64,000 nt of DNA, taken from assembly GCA_021234155.1 (NCBI GenBank), contig JAJEKV010000066.1, positions 6,980,800 to 7,044,799 on the forward strand, read 5' to 3'. Shown one piece after another: positions 34,514 through 44,914 of the stretch (positions are counted from its first letter, which is position 1; each line of letters starts with the position of its first letter). The position numbers and the translations under genes are program-made. The notes beneath the pieces were generated by a model that was not told the DNA's origin, did not search any database, and saw only the letters and a program-made list of their open reading frames with translations. Source of the stretch: Isoetes taiwanensis. Taxonomy: Eukaryota > Streptophyta > Lycopodiopsida > Isoetales > Isoetaceae.

Positions 34514-36380
34514 ATGAGACTAGATTATGTTAATGCTAATTCAAACAAGATTATTAGGTTGGATACAAAGATTCATGGTGCCGATTGTAGTTGTACTTGT
34601 TCTCGCTTTTGTGGTGCCGGAGCAAAGTGTGAAGTTAATACTAAGACCTACAAATCTTCAAGGATTTGTGAGGTCAATTGTATGTTCCAAGGATACGGCG
34701 TGATGAGTGGTATACCCATATAATTGTATACGTTGTCAAATGCAATCGCTTGTGGCCCATCTTAAGCTACCTATGTGTCCAAAAAAGAATTAAGCAAGGT
34801 CGCAGGGCATTTAGTAGATTGGAAAACTTTGATAGGTGGGTGATGCGGTTACTCTCTGATTTTGTGATTTATTAACTAATCATTGCTTTGCTTTTAGGTT
34901 TATGAATCAAAGAAAAGAACCCTCGATGGCAAAGGTGGGACAAAGGTGGTTCCAAAGCCTTTTGTGAAGTCGTACAAGACCTAATTCAACAAATATGTGA
35001 TGTCATATGCTAAAAATATTTTAATCAATTCATTCCCATAATTAAGGAGTTAGATGGCGTGCAAAACAATTCGTGAGATTGTTTAGGCACTTCCCCGTGA
35101 AAAACACAAGCAGTATCTCACATTGATTCTCACAATAAAACTATACCTTCAAGATACAACAAGAAATCCAAAGCTTCATTGAGAAATCGACGAATGCACA
35201 AATACTTGTGCAATATCACTTCTGGCAGGGTACGCAACCGCAAAAGAGGTGGAGGATAATTCATTATGCAAAAGGTGGATAGGAATATCATCAAGGAGAC
35301 ACACACTTTTACATTTCTGGATGATAGGGAGCATGACACTTTGGTTTGTCCAAAGACTGGCCTTAACAAGCATGCCGGACATTACTTGGCCAACAAGGAA
35401 GTCAAATACAACAACCATATAATGTGGTCGATGGCTGCCTATCTCGGCTCAAGGGTGCAAGAAATTTCTATTTTCTTTGGTAGATTTTATAAGGTATCGC
35501 ATTCCAATTCAATCGAACTACTTTGCAATCATATCATGGAAAAAGGTAAACGGCAATGTCTCATTAAGGTCGAATCGCAAAACATTAAAAGATAGTTGTT
35601 TGTTACCTTGTGGGAGTACAATGATGGGGCGTGGGTTGTTCTCAAGAGAGCACTCACCCATGAAATGTTGAAAAGAAATTCCAAGCCTTTAAGAAATGCC
35701 CGACATTGTTCAATTCCCCGTACTGAGCACTTCAAAGATTCCGACAAAACATAGGCACCGTGACATGTTAATGAAGATCACCGTATCAAAGGCTGCATTC
35801 GGGCATTGGTAAACATTACTAACCGTAACAAACTATTAATTGTTTTAGGTACTTTTGGGAGATAAAGATTGATGAAGTAAGTAGAGCGAGCAGCTTTGAC
35901 TGCGCTGGCTTTTATCGTGGTCTAGTAAATTCCATAGCATCGCCAAGAAACTCCGCGATACTCGTTGCAATACTAAGGAATTACTCGCGGCTTTTGTCAG
36001 CGTGATTGTTGGTTGGTGCGCCAGTAAGTGCATAAACAAAGATAGGAATAGGTACCCCGACTTTTCGTAATTAAGACTGGATCCAAGATGATAATCGCGA
36101 CTCAGGATGGGCCGTACCTATGAGGGGATGCCGAGGAAATCGACATTATTGATGTAGGGGAGAACTTTGCGTTATTGCTCCAGCAGATAACAAAGAGAAG
36201 GTTGACTTCTACATCTTTAAAGTGCACTATAACGGCATGTTGTAGAGAAGGTCACAGTTCATGGGGCCAAAATTTGGGGAGGAGGGAAGTCGCTGTGACA
36301 GTAAGCCTTTATAAACCGGTAGGAGACAACAAATATGAGTCAGCTTTGAATATGAGCCGATCAGCAGTTAGTTTATAGCC
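34514..36380 (+). pseudogene. Unidentified exon-like sequence, cysteine-rich N-terminal part
   Basis: Several plus-strand blocks look coding. Block 1 (34514-34723) has a Cys cluster, ADCSCTCSRFCGAGAKCEVN, with further Cys downstream. After a frame change block 2 (34678-34835) reads VVKCNRLWPILSYL and RLENFDRWV. A possible donor AG^GTGGGT at 34836 and acceptor TTTTAG at 34892-34897 would join a 28-codon block (34898-34984) that ends in KPFVKSYKT and a stop. Block 3 (35266-35595, 109 codons) includes FLDDREHDTLVCPKTGLNKH and MWSMAAYLGSR. A further block near 36160-36250 reads APADNKEKVDFYIFK in one frame. I do not recognise the family; it could be a DNA-transposon protein or a host gene copy. 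Frame changes indicate a pseudogene. Confidence 0.45.
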
Positions 36381-36554
36381 ACCCATTGTGGCCATGCACT
36401 TTGAAATGAAAGACGTGGATGTAATATGTTTGAATTGGAAGCCGGAGCGTCCATGAAAAACATACTTGAAAGTTTGCGACTTGCTCACATATATTAGCAC
36501 AATGCATGTTGCTAGCAGCAGCAATCCCAGACAAAACAATGTAATAACGCATAA

Positions 36555-36830
36555 GCTCGCCAGGAAAGTCAACAGACAAGTCACAGAAGGTGGCATGCAA
36601 ATCAAGAGTCAAGTCACAGTGCAAAGGTGGCGTTCTGCCATCGCCTAAGTCGTTGTAAGTCAACAATAAGTCGTACAGACAAAGTGGCAGTAAAATCGCA
36701 GCTAAGTCACAGGCAAGGTGGCGTACTAAGTTACCGAAATGTCGCTGGTATGTCAATGTGACAAGCCGCTGCATAAGGTGGCGTGCAACTTAGGCAAGCT
36801 TCAACAGTAAAGTCGTGCAATATGGCAGCT
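36555..36830. repeat. Degenerate minisatellite with AAGTCACAG...AAGGTGGC motif
   Basis: The pair 'aagtcacag' and 'aaggtggc' recurs at irregular spacing of about 28-60 bp: near 36580, 36608, 36665, 36705 and 36765. The units have drifted strongly. Confidence 0.55.
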
Positions 36831-36974
36831 AAGCTCTCATCCAAGTCTAAAAATTACCAAAAGATTAGATAGTGGACCAACTCCTAATTAATAATAAACT
36901 ACATGGCTAATTGACAATTTCATTCCAACAATTTCATTGACAATTTAAACTTGTAAATGCCAAGAACAAAAATA

Positions 36975-37330
36975 AAACCATTGGTTATCACAGTAATGGG
37001 TTCAAACCATTTTGGTTAATGTGAAATTGGGTTCAAAACCATTGGTTAATAAACTATTGGTTAATGCAAAATGGTTAATGCAAATGAGTTAATATCATTG
37101 GTTAATCAAAATAAAACCATTGGTTAATATCATTGGTTAATCAAAATAAAACCATTGGTTAATGCAAAATGGGTTTGCTTAATGCAAAATGGGTTTGGTT
37201 AATTCTATGCTTATCTAAATCTAATGGTCATCTTAACTCTCTATGATTATCCGACTTCAAGCAACCATTAATTAATTTTAATGGTTAAACTTTAATGGTT
37301 AAAATTCAATGGTATCGACCGATCCAATGG
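36975..37330. repeat. Minisatellite based on ATTGGTTAAT
   Basis: The core ATTGGTTAAT or its variant 'aatggttaa' occurs more than ten times. It alternates with 'caaaataaaacc' and 'gcaaaatgggtt' spacers, giving higher-order units of about 24 and 32 bp (for example 37095-37160). The right end decays into 'ttaatggttaaa' pieces. No gene is associated. Confidence 0.85.
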
Positions 37331-38795
37331 TCTTAAATTTAATTTTCAGCCTAATCATCTCACATAACATCAACAAGGTGGATATATAAATATATTGATT
37401 CAAGAACCTCGTGATACAAAATTGAACCAAGCACAAAATTGAGGATGCTTAGCGCATTAAAAATTCTCGCATCCCATCTTCAATAACTTAAATCACTTCA
37501 GGTATGATAGCATATTAGAAGATTTCAGGAAGTCTCACAAATAAGATACAACTTAATTTTTTTTCTTTTTTAAACTCTTTTGCAAAGATATATGACTCCA
37601 AGAGTCGGCCCATTTTCCTCCTCAAGACCGGAGAAGAAATAACAACTTCCTTTTGACAATGTCATTGCCTTTTAACTGTATATAAAAAGGAAACACATCG
37701 TAAAAACATAATCAAACAATAATAGGACGATATTGGAATCAGCAACCACACATTCTCTCACTTACCAATGTTCAACAGCTTCAAGACCAAAGATCATGAA
37801 CATCAAGAATATGAACATCACATTCGTGCAACTCTTCATCAAAGTTTCTTGGCATAATTGTTGGCTCCCCCAACTCTTAAGTGTCCTGATGCTAATTAAA
37901 CAACTTTAAAGAGAAAGATTTAAAGTCAATGTTCTTAACTATCTAAGTAATGAAGGTCAAATATACAATACCTTTGGATTTCCATACCGAAAGTGGATCG
38001 CTAAAGCTTCTTCACCTTCATCAAGACATAGTCCATCCATTAAGAATTGTACGCTGATGTCTTTTACAAATTGAAGTAGCAACAAACAAGATCAATATAA
38101 TATGAGACAAGAATAGCATCACAATATGAAAACACTCACCTTTATTACCAGGATGTTTGTATGACTTGAACTCGCCAGCTTCATCTCAGATCATTATAGT
38201 CAGCTTAGAATCCAAAGACTCAATAAGCACAAAGTCAATAAGCAACAAACCACCTCAAGTATCACTTTCTTTCTTGCACTCCTCGCCATGCTTTTCTTCA
38301 TTGTCCCTCCTCGTGCACACCCATGTCCAGAGTCACAATCTCTTCATCAATTACAAATTTTCTTTTTGATCTTACCACCTTGGGTTCATCAGCTGCTTTC
38401 CCCGTATTCTTTGCTCATCATGTATAGTATCATCCTCTCAGCGGAGCACCGTTCATCACCATAAGCCCAAGCTCAACCAAAGTGCATAAGGTAATCGATT
38501 CATCACAACCTCGTGACTTAAACACCGTGATATCCAAAGACAGATTTTAAAAGCAGTTTCAAGTGCTAATTTATGGCTGCACTTCAAATTTAACATGCAT
38601 GGTGTATTCATCACTAAAACGGCACACAAGACACAAGCTTCCGTATGAAGATAGAGGAAGCTGGTAAATACCCATGTTGATGTTGATACCGAATTTCTTA
38701 TTATTCGTAGTACGTAAATTTGAGTTGCTTTTTGAATGCCAATTTTCAATACTTACACTTGCCATAACTTCGCTTCAAGATTGAAACCTCTATCA
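37331..38795. other. AT-rich non-coding stretch
   Basis: No coding motif was found. Short open frames at 38157-38369 and 38456-38749 (minus) lack family signals. A low-complexity tendency to 'aagcaacaaac' and 'cttcatca' strings is visible. Confidence 0.4.
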
Positions 38796-39881
38796 ACCAA
38801 AGAGTTGTAATTTCTGTTCTTTATCCATGCTCAACAGAGTCCGGCTGAGAAGACCCTTTAACAAGTCCCTCCTCCGCTTCAAATGTGCAAAATTGCCTTC
38901 CTCGATATTCAAAGATCATCCTAAAATCTGCTTTCAAGTCACATCCGAATTTGTATTTCTCTCTCGCAATGACCGGCGACCATAATTACAATAACTTCGT
39001 ATAAATGTGTCAGCTTCTCTCCCAACTCCTTTCTTCAACTTTGATTAGCCCGCTCACAAATTTCACCCCTTCATTTCCCAGCCTACCCTTCCATCACAAT
39101 CCTAATGTTCTTTCCCCAAAAAGTATTGATGTGGTTTTTCCTTGACCTTTTCTTCACGGAATCCCAGCGAAGTCCCAGCCAGTGCCAGGGGCCCAAATAA
39201 TTAAAACTTTCTTTGGGTTTGTAAGAGCCTTGTTGGGTGCTGCTACGCGAAAGCTCTTGGGTAATTTTAGTTCGAACTTCGCGGATTAACCAAATTTTCT
39301 TTCCGTATACCTTGTTAATCAAATCTATCAATTCAAACAAACCTCGGGCTCGACGTCCTTGGATCTTCATTTTCCCACATTCAAGGGGACACTTCCAACC
39401 TCAGAATTCATTCATTTTCTCCAAACATCTTCTCCTCGGCCAACCGCTTGGGCTTCTTTTCCCAATCATGCATTCACTCTTAGGTAGCACCCCACGCCCG
39501 CCCCAGTAACCTGGGTAACTCCAAATGTGGAAGTTTCTTTAAATTCAATCTCAGAATAAATCAGCTTAATTGCAACCTCTAAGACATTGTTGGTCTGCTT
39601 CGGTTTCCGCCCCATTGCTTGAATTAGATCTTTAACTTAAAGAGTTTGAAGAGCTTAAAAAGAGCTCCAAGCAGACTGCTCTCCAGAGCCAAAGAGCTTG
39701 AAGTTTCACAAATTTGGGAAGCTTGGGAGAATCTGACCCAAATCATTTATACAAGCATTCCTGAGCGCTCGTAGTCTCCTTCATCATGACCGCCACTTCA
39801 TTACCTCACGCCAGACTTCATTACACCTCAGACTGCCTCAAGAAAATGGCCAGATAAGGTGCTTACTTAATGGGCTTACAA
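38796..39881. repeat. Tandem duplication, copy A (carries the empty site)
   Basis: This block of about 1.09 kb starts 'accaaagagttgtaattt' and is followed at once by a second copy. Shared strings include 'aacaagtccctcctcc', 'ttcaaagatcatcct', 'aaaagtattgatgtggttttt', 'cattttcccacattcaagggg' and 'ccaaagagcttgaagtttca'. At about 38980-38995 it keeps the sequence without the 323-bp inverted-repeat element found in copy B. On the minus strand a 95-codon frame (39083-39370, containing LFELIDLINKVYGKKIWLIREV) is open. In copy B the same stretch is broken, so its coding value is doubtful. Confidence 0.85.
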
Positions 39882-41290
39882 CTCAACCAAAGAGTTGTAA
39901 TTTGCCCTTATCCATGCCTAACAGAGTCTCATTGAGTAGCACCCTTTAACAAGTCCCTCCTCCTGTTTCTCAAAAAGTGTAAACAGTTTCTCGAGCATTC
40001 AAAGATCATCCTGCAAAATCTCGCTTCAAGTCACACCCTCTAATTTGTATCAAGTAAATGTATCCGCTAATCATAAATAATAAGGGTAAAAGCATGTTAG
40101 GGTGTACCACTTTGAACCTCGCAAAAGCGACATACACTAGGTAATTTCGTAGAACCTGCACTTTCTATTTTTCTTTTCATTAAAACTAATACAAAATCCA
40201 AAATAAAAGTCAAGGACATGGTAATATCTCAGTTAAGGTAAAGATAATGCCATTGGAGAATCAATACAAAGTATAAAAAGTTCTAAACATACCTTATATT
40301 GAGATATTATGTGTACCTAGTACTCCAAATTCCTCGGGCTACCTTTTTTAGGTACCTTTTGGTCACTAAATAATACTTTTAAGGGACACCCTAACATGCT
40401 TTACCCACAACTTAAGCAAACAGCCTTCCATCCTCGCACTTCTTTTCTTCAACTTTGATTAGCCCTGCTCACACTTCACCCTTCATTTCCCCGAGCTTTC
40501 TTTACCCGCCTTATCACACCGCTAATGTTCTTCTAAAAAGTATTTACTGTGGTTTTTCCCTTGACCTTTTCTTTTCTCCACTAATCCTTGTGCAAGTCTC
40601 CAGTAAAGAAAAGAAGCCCAGCCACTAAAACTCCCTTTGGTTTGTAAGAGCTCTCATAGGCTGCCATGTAAAGCTCTTGTAAATTTGAGTTCAACTTCGG
40701 TGGATTAACCAGCCTACCGTAGCCTTGTTAATCAAATCATTAATTCAAATAAAACCTCGGCTGACGCCCTTGATCTTCATTTTCCCACATTCAAGGGGAC
40801 ACTTCCAAACCTCGTAGAATCCATTCATTTTCCAAACATCTTCCTGCCTAACCGCTTAGCTTCTTTCCACCAAGGTGCATCTAATGCAAGTAGCGAATTT
40901 ACCGCCCAGCAACCTATGAATCGAAATAAAATGGAAAAGCTTTAAATCCACCCCAATAAATCGAGTTTAACAACCTCAACACATTACACTGCTTAAGCCG
41001 CTCCATCGCTTACCTAGATTCGGAATCTAAAAAGCATTTGAAGAGCCAAAAGAGCTTCAAAGGGCGCGAGAATCGTTTCCTGTACAGAGCCAAAGAGCTT
41101 GAAGTTTCAAAAATTTGGGAAGCTTGGGAGGAATCGGACTTAAATCATTGGCGCATTCCCCGGAGCGCCTCGTAAGCCCCTTCATCATGACCGCCGCCAG
41201 ACTTCATTACGCCTCGCCGCCGTAATTTCATTACACCCAGACGGGCCAAGTTCAAAAGACGCTACTGTATAAGGTGCTTAGTGACGGTCG
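39882..41290. repeat. Tandem duplication, copy B (contains an insertion)
   Basis: It is collinear with copy A from 'accaaagagttgtaattt' to 'aaggtgctta', but about 320 bp longer because of the terminal-inverted-repeat element at 40084-40406. Many single-base differences and short indels separate the copies. Confidence 0.85.
40084..40406. mobile_element. Non-autonomous DNA transposon (MITE-like), 323 bp
   Basis: The left end GGGTAAAAGCATGTTAGGGT and the right end, whose reverse complement is GGGTAAAGCATGTTAGGGTG, form terminal inverted repeats of about 24 bp with one indel and one mismatch. The interior is AT-rich and non-coding. The tandem copy A lacks exactly this interval (its site reads cataattacaataactt). 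The flanks here are ATAA on the left and ACAA on the right, perhaps a four-base target duplication with one change. The superfamily is not clear from this. Confidence 0.8.
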
Positions 41291-42335
41291 AGATTTCGCT
41301 TTTTTGTACACCACCAATAAAAAATGACCCTATATGGGTCCTATGGTTGATTAGTCTCCGTAGATGTAAGAATTCATTCTATTCCATTACTAGTTGTCCT
41401 TCGTGATTAACAATTTTGCTAGAGTGATTTATCACCTATTATTGAGCAAATCTAATAGGTATAATATTCACATAGAACTTGCCATATTTTTTCAACCCAT
41501 TCAGTGTGGACCACTCCCCCATGCTTTGCTTCATGTCAGATTAACTGTATTATTTTTCGAGGCAAGCATAGTATGGGCGCTATAGCTCATCACCAACAAG
41601 GATCTAGCTAGTGCATAGCTATGGAAGTACCAGATCAAGTAACTTGAACTTGTTTATACAAAAGGAGAGTCTCCAAACTTTAATATGGACCACCATAAAT
41701 GTCATTCTCAATAACAAAACATCCTATTTCTAATGACGCAAAATCCCAACTAGTTTGCCAATGACACATTTTTTTTAAATTTTTGCAAGTGCCAAAGGGT
41801 TATAACACCAATAGACTTAGTACCTAATTGTATAAAACATTTGTGACGTTTGAATAAATGGCGAGGTTGATTTTACAACTACCCTATGGACTACTTTTTG
41901 AAAAGAGGCAAAATTTCTTTGACTTAATGCTTTTGACTATCATTGACGTGTCAATTAATTTGAATAGACCTATGGGTTGGGACTCGATAGACTTAGTAAA
42001 AGGGGAGATTAGAGAGGCTAGACGAGACAATGAAGTAAATCAGAGGAGACAAGGAAGTAAATCACAAGAAATCATAGGACTAACTGAGAAAGCGGTTCAG
42101 TTGTGACATTTTGACATCTTAGTTATAGTGGACACATATAGGTAAACGACTGTGAAAAGAGAGAGGAGCAAATAATAGGGATAGATTGTGAATGTGGTTG
42201 TGCGACATACACATGGGAGGATAATTCGATATTGTAAAGGATGTTAGGGGCGGATGGTCGGGCAAAGACATCTGCTAAGGAAGATGGTCAATTGAGGTGA
42301 TGTAGAGATGATAGATGGGAACATTATGTGATGTG
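41291..42335. other. AT-rich sequence with a partial dispersed-repeat copy
   Basis: Positions 41325-41470 repeat 6855-6975 (tail motif 'gggtcctatggttgattag', 'aagaattcattctattcc' and 'attaacaattttgctagagtg'). Beyond this an 82-codon frame (41858-42106) is open but has no family motif. The rest is featureless. Confidence 0.5.
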
Positions 42336-42339
42336 GAAG

Positions 42340-42452
42340 GGGAAGGGGGAAGGCATTCTTGCCAGTTGCCTGACCTGTAGTATCCGGGAGCGCCATTGAG
42401 GCGCGACGGGATTCTGCAGGTCAGGGGGCTGGCAAGAATGCCTGACCCCTTT
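42340..42452. repeat. Long imperfect hairpin, arms about 38 bp
   Basis: AGGCATTCTTGCCAGTTGCC at 42351-42370 continues to 'tgacctg'. It faces CAGGTCAGGGGGCTGGCAAG at 42416-42435, which continues 'aatgcct', giving 27 pairs with about four mismatches. Purine-rich outer bases extend the stem. The inner 40 bp pair further (atccgggagcgcc against ggcgcgacgggat, 10 of 13). The shape and length resemble a young miRNA precursor or a small foldback element; nothing here decides between them. Confidence 0.75.
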
Positions 42453-42520
42453 GTTCCACGACGTCAAGGTAAGATTATTTGCCAGCCCCCTTTGTTCCAC
42501 GACGTCAATGTAAGATTATC
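42447..42520. repeat. Direct repeat, 32-bp unit, period 42
   Basis: CCTTTGTTCCACGACGTCAA followed by 'ggtaagattat' at 42448 recurs at 42489 with one substitution. It overlaps the right foot of the hairpin. The spacer 'ttgccagccccc' is again complementary to its inner arm. Confidence 0.85.
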
Positions 42521-42839
42521 TTATTCTACTAGTTTTGGGCAGGCCATTTGTCATTCTTATCCAGAACGATCTCAGATTTTGGAAGAACTTATAGCCACTT
42601 AGGCCTAATGTGATGTGTGAGTGGAAGAAGAAGAAGCAATTTTTACGTAAGAGTTCGGCTTTGAAGAAGAAACAATATTTAGGGTAGGCCTAGAACTGTA
42701 GAAATAGGAGGTGTTAGAAGTATGCGTCAGACGACGAAAGCAGGGAACATGGACACGTGTCAGGGGGAAAAAAAACGGAGCGAAACAGAAAAACAAAGGG
42801 AACTTTTGAAACTGGGAAGGGGCCGCCGCCTGCCGGGGG

Positions 42840-42857
42840 ATGCCGGATGTCCGGCAT
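42840..42857. promoter_or_regulatory. Perfect palindrome upstream of the DUF7086 gene
   Basis: ATGCCGGATGTCCGGCAT has eight-base arms around a two-base centre. It sits about 200 bp before the chosen start of the gene at 43055, in a GC-rich stretch. It could be a transcription-factor site; this is inferred only from position and symmetry. Confidence 0.35.
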
Positions 42858-43054
42858 AATCACGGTAGAAAAAAGGAGACGGCTTGTTGAGAATTAATGG
42901 ATTTGGTAATTCACAGAAGCGCGGAAGCTGAGCTCCGGCAGCGATGGCGGGAGGGTGTTGGGCCTAGAGAAGGCATCAGGTATGGGGGCAGAGTGGTAGA
43001 GGGAGATTTGTATGCTGTTTGAGTGCAGATTCGGGAGAATTTTGGAGAAGGAAA

Positions 43055-43815
43055 ATGCCTGATTTCGAAGACGAAGAGGAGGCGCTGAGGCTGACGCTCT
43101 CTCCGCCGGGGAGGGGGTTGCAGAATCCGGAGGATGGGTCTGTGTTGAATTCTCAGAAGAATAATCCAGAGGCAAATTTCCCGGAGCAAATACACAGGAA
43201 CAACAAAACCCAGAATTTCCAGATGCAGAACCGGGAGCGGCCGCAGAGCTCCGGCGAAGAAACGGAGAAGAAAGTTCGCCGGATTCGGCAGGCGTGCTCA
43301 GACCGAGCCATGCCCAATACGGGGCCAAAGGAGGAACAGATTGCACCGCCATATCCATGGGCGACGGACCGCAGAGCCACAATACATCCGCTCGAGTTTC
43401 TAAACCGCTGCGGGATCTCGTCAATCCGGGGGGAAGTGATCTGCAAGCGCTGCGACGGCCAGCAGATCCTCGACATAAATCTGCATAATTCCTTCCTGCA
43501 GATCAGCGCCTATTTCCTAACCCACCGTGACACCATGCACGACCGAGCCCCAAATGCTGGACCGTTCCTCGCCTCCTCGACTGCTCCCTCTGCCTCCAAT
43601 CCGACTGCGTCAAACCCCTCATCCACTCCAAAAAACGTAGCATCAACTGGCTCTTTTTGCTCCTCACCCAAACCCTTGGCCTCTGCACCCTCGACCAGCT
43701 TAAATATTTCTGTAAGCATACCCGTCGCCACCGTACTGGCGCCAAGGATCGTGTCCTCTACCTTACCTATGTTGGCCTCCTTAAACAGCTTAACCCTTCT
43801 GTTCCTTATGACTGA
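43055..43815 (+). CDS. DUF7086-domain protein, single exon, one frameshift
   Basis: This is the clearest host gene in the window. From ATG 43055 an acidic, low-complexity N-terminal part (about residues 1-85) leads to PPYPWATDRRATIHPLEFL, the signature start of the plant DUF7086 domain. GEVICKRCDGQQ and MHDRAP follow. At 43550-43551 one base is missing. In the next frame the domain continues through LLDCSLCLQSDCVKPL, SINWLFLLLTQTLG, LDQLKYFCKHTRRHRTG and AKDRVLYLTYVGLLKQLNP to TGA 43813-43815. With the base restored the product would be 253 residues, so the domain is complete. Conserved Cys pairs (CKRC, CSLC) suggest metal binding, an inference. The upstream in-frame TTG at 43019 is not used because no ATG precedes 43055. 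An AATAAA lies at 44111. It is either an active gene with a sequencing or assembly error in a C-run, or a very young pseudogene. The molecular function of the family is unknown. Confidence 0.85.
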
Positions 43816-44760
43816 TTCTCTGTACATTTCTTATTCTTTTTTCTATTCTCATTTCCGGCCTCATTGCTACTAACTGGCTTTTGGGTTGTTCTTCTTCTGG
43901 AAAAAAAAAACAGCTTGTTATTCAATTCTCCACCAATATTGTTTCTCCCTGGTTCATTAACCTGAGAAATCAAATGTTCAATTCACTTTCTTATCCTTAT
44001 GCTTATCGTTTCTGAGATCTTATATTGGTTCTTATTTGTGCCTGTATCTAATGCCTAAGTTTTGAATCAATCGTTTTGTATTTCTGGTTTCTGTGGTACA
44101 TATTTCATGAAATAAATGAAAGAAAAACTGATGGGCTACCCAATTCATTCGATACAATTCATGTCTGCAGCTTCAATTCAGAATCAGATACACAGGAATG
44201 AATTTTTTTTTGAAATCATCGAAGGTGGGCTTTAGGGATTGGACGGAACCGATTGGTGGATGTAAGAGTTTCGAACCAATTAGTAAAGTTGTAGTGATTA
44301 GACATGTTATCCGAAAGGAACATCACCAAAAGGAATCGTTCGCTGCAACACGGAGACAGCGTGCATGCTGGACAAACAAAAATATTATGTGGTCACAGCC
44401 ATGCGGACACGACGGTCTCGATGGGCCCCAAGAATCTGGGGCGACCATCTGAACCGTCCCTGGCTTCTTGTTGTCTCAATGTCGCTTCTTTGCCCGAAGG
44501 ATTGAGACATTCTGCTCCGTACAACCCACCAACCCTTTTCCTTAAAGCCTTGTAAACTTCTCAACAAGATGCTTAACCTCTATTGTTGTCTAGTCTATGG
44601 TCATAGACCCCACCCGGCCTGCCCCGGCCCGGCCAATCCCTGACCTCTTTCTACTACGCCTCTAAAAGGCCTTCATATATCGTAAGAGAATGACGCCATT
44701 GTGGTATGACGTAAAAATTGCACTTCATTTCACTTCACTTTTCTTTCTCTGCGCTCTTTT
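43816..44760. other. 3' flank of the DUF7086 gene, no further gene
   Basis: It contains a likely 3' UTR with AATAAA at 44111-44116. The open frames at 44198-44452 and 44304-44555 overlap each other and a minus-strand frame and show no motif. Confidence 0.45.
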
Positions 44761-44763
44761 ATT

Positions 44764-44820
44764 GGGTCCCATAGGCCGATTGATCTCCGTAAACGATAAA
44801 AACTATTTCATTTCTCTTCA
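44764..44820 (+). repeat. SINE-like 3' tail module
   Basis: GGGTCCCATAGGCCGATTGA, then 'tctccgtaaacgataaaaac' and an A/T/C-rich tail, matches the modules at 8394, 19285, 50464 and others. Confidence 0.6.
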
Positions 44821-44914
44821 TCTCTCACGTCTTTCCCTACTTCTGCATCCCACACGCATTCCTATCCTCCCTAAATGTTTCTTCAACACTGATATTACCT
44901 AATGAACATAGGCA

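Noticed and set aside
36975-37330. CRISPR-like array of short repeats
   Set aside because: Repeats are AT-rich, imperfect and of variable spacing in plant nuclear DNA; it is a minisatellite.
43019-43054. TTG-initiated N-terminal extension of the DUF7086 frame
   Set aside because: No ATG lies between the upstream stop (42965) and 43055, and non-ATG starts are unlikely for a plant gene of this kind.
42894-43424. 176-codon minus-strand open frame, one of the longest in the window
   Set aside because: It is antisense to the DUF7086 gene, whose plus-strand translation matches a known domain; the GC-rich codons keep the opposite frame open.
44225-44270. tRNA-like string with a GTTTCGAACC B-box
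   Set aside because: No acceptor stem, A-box or anticodon arm could be folded around it.
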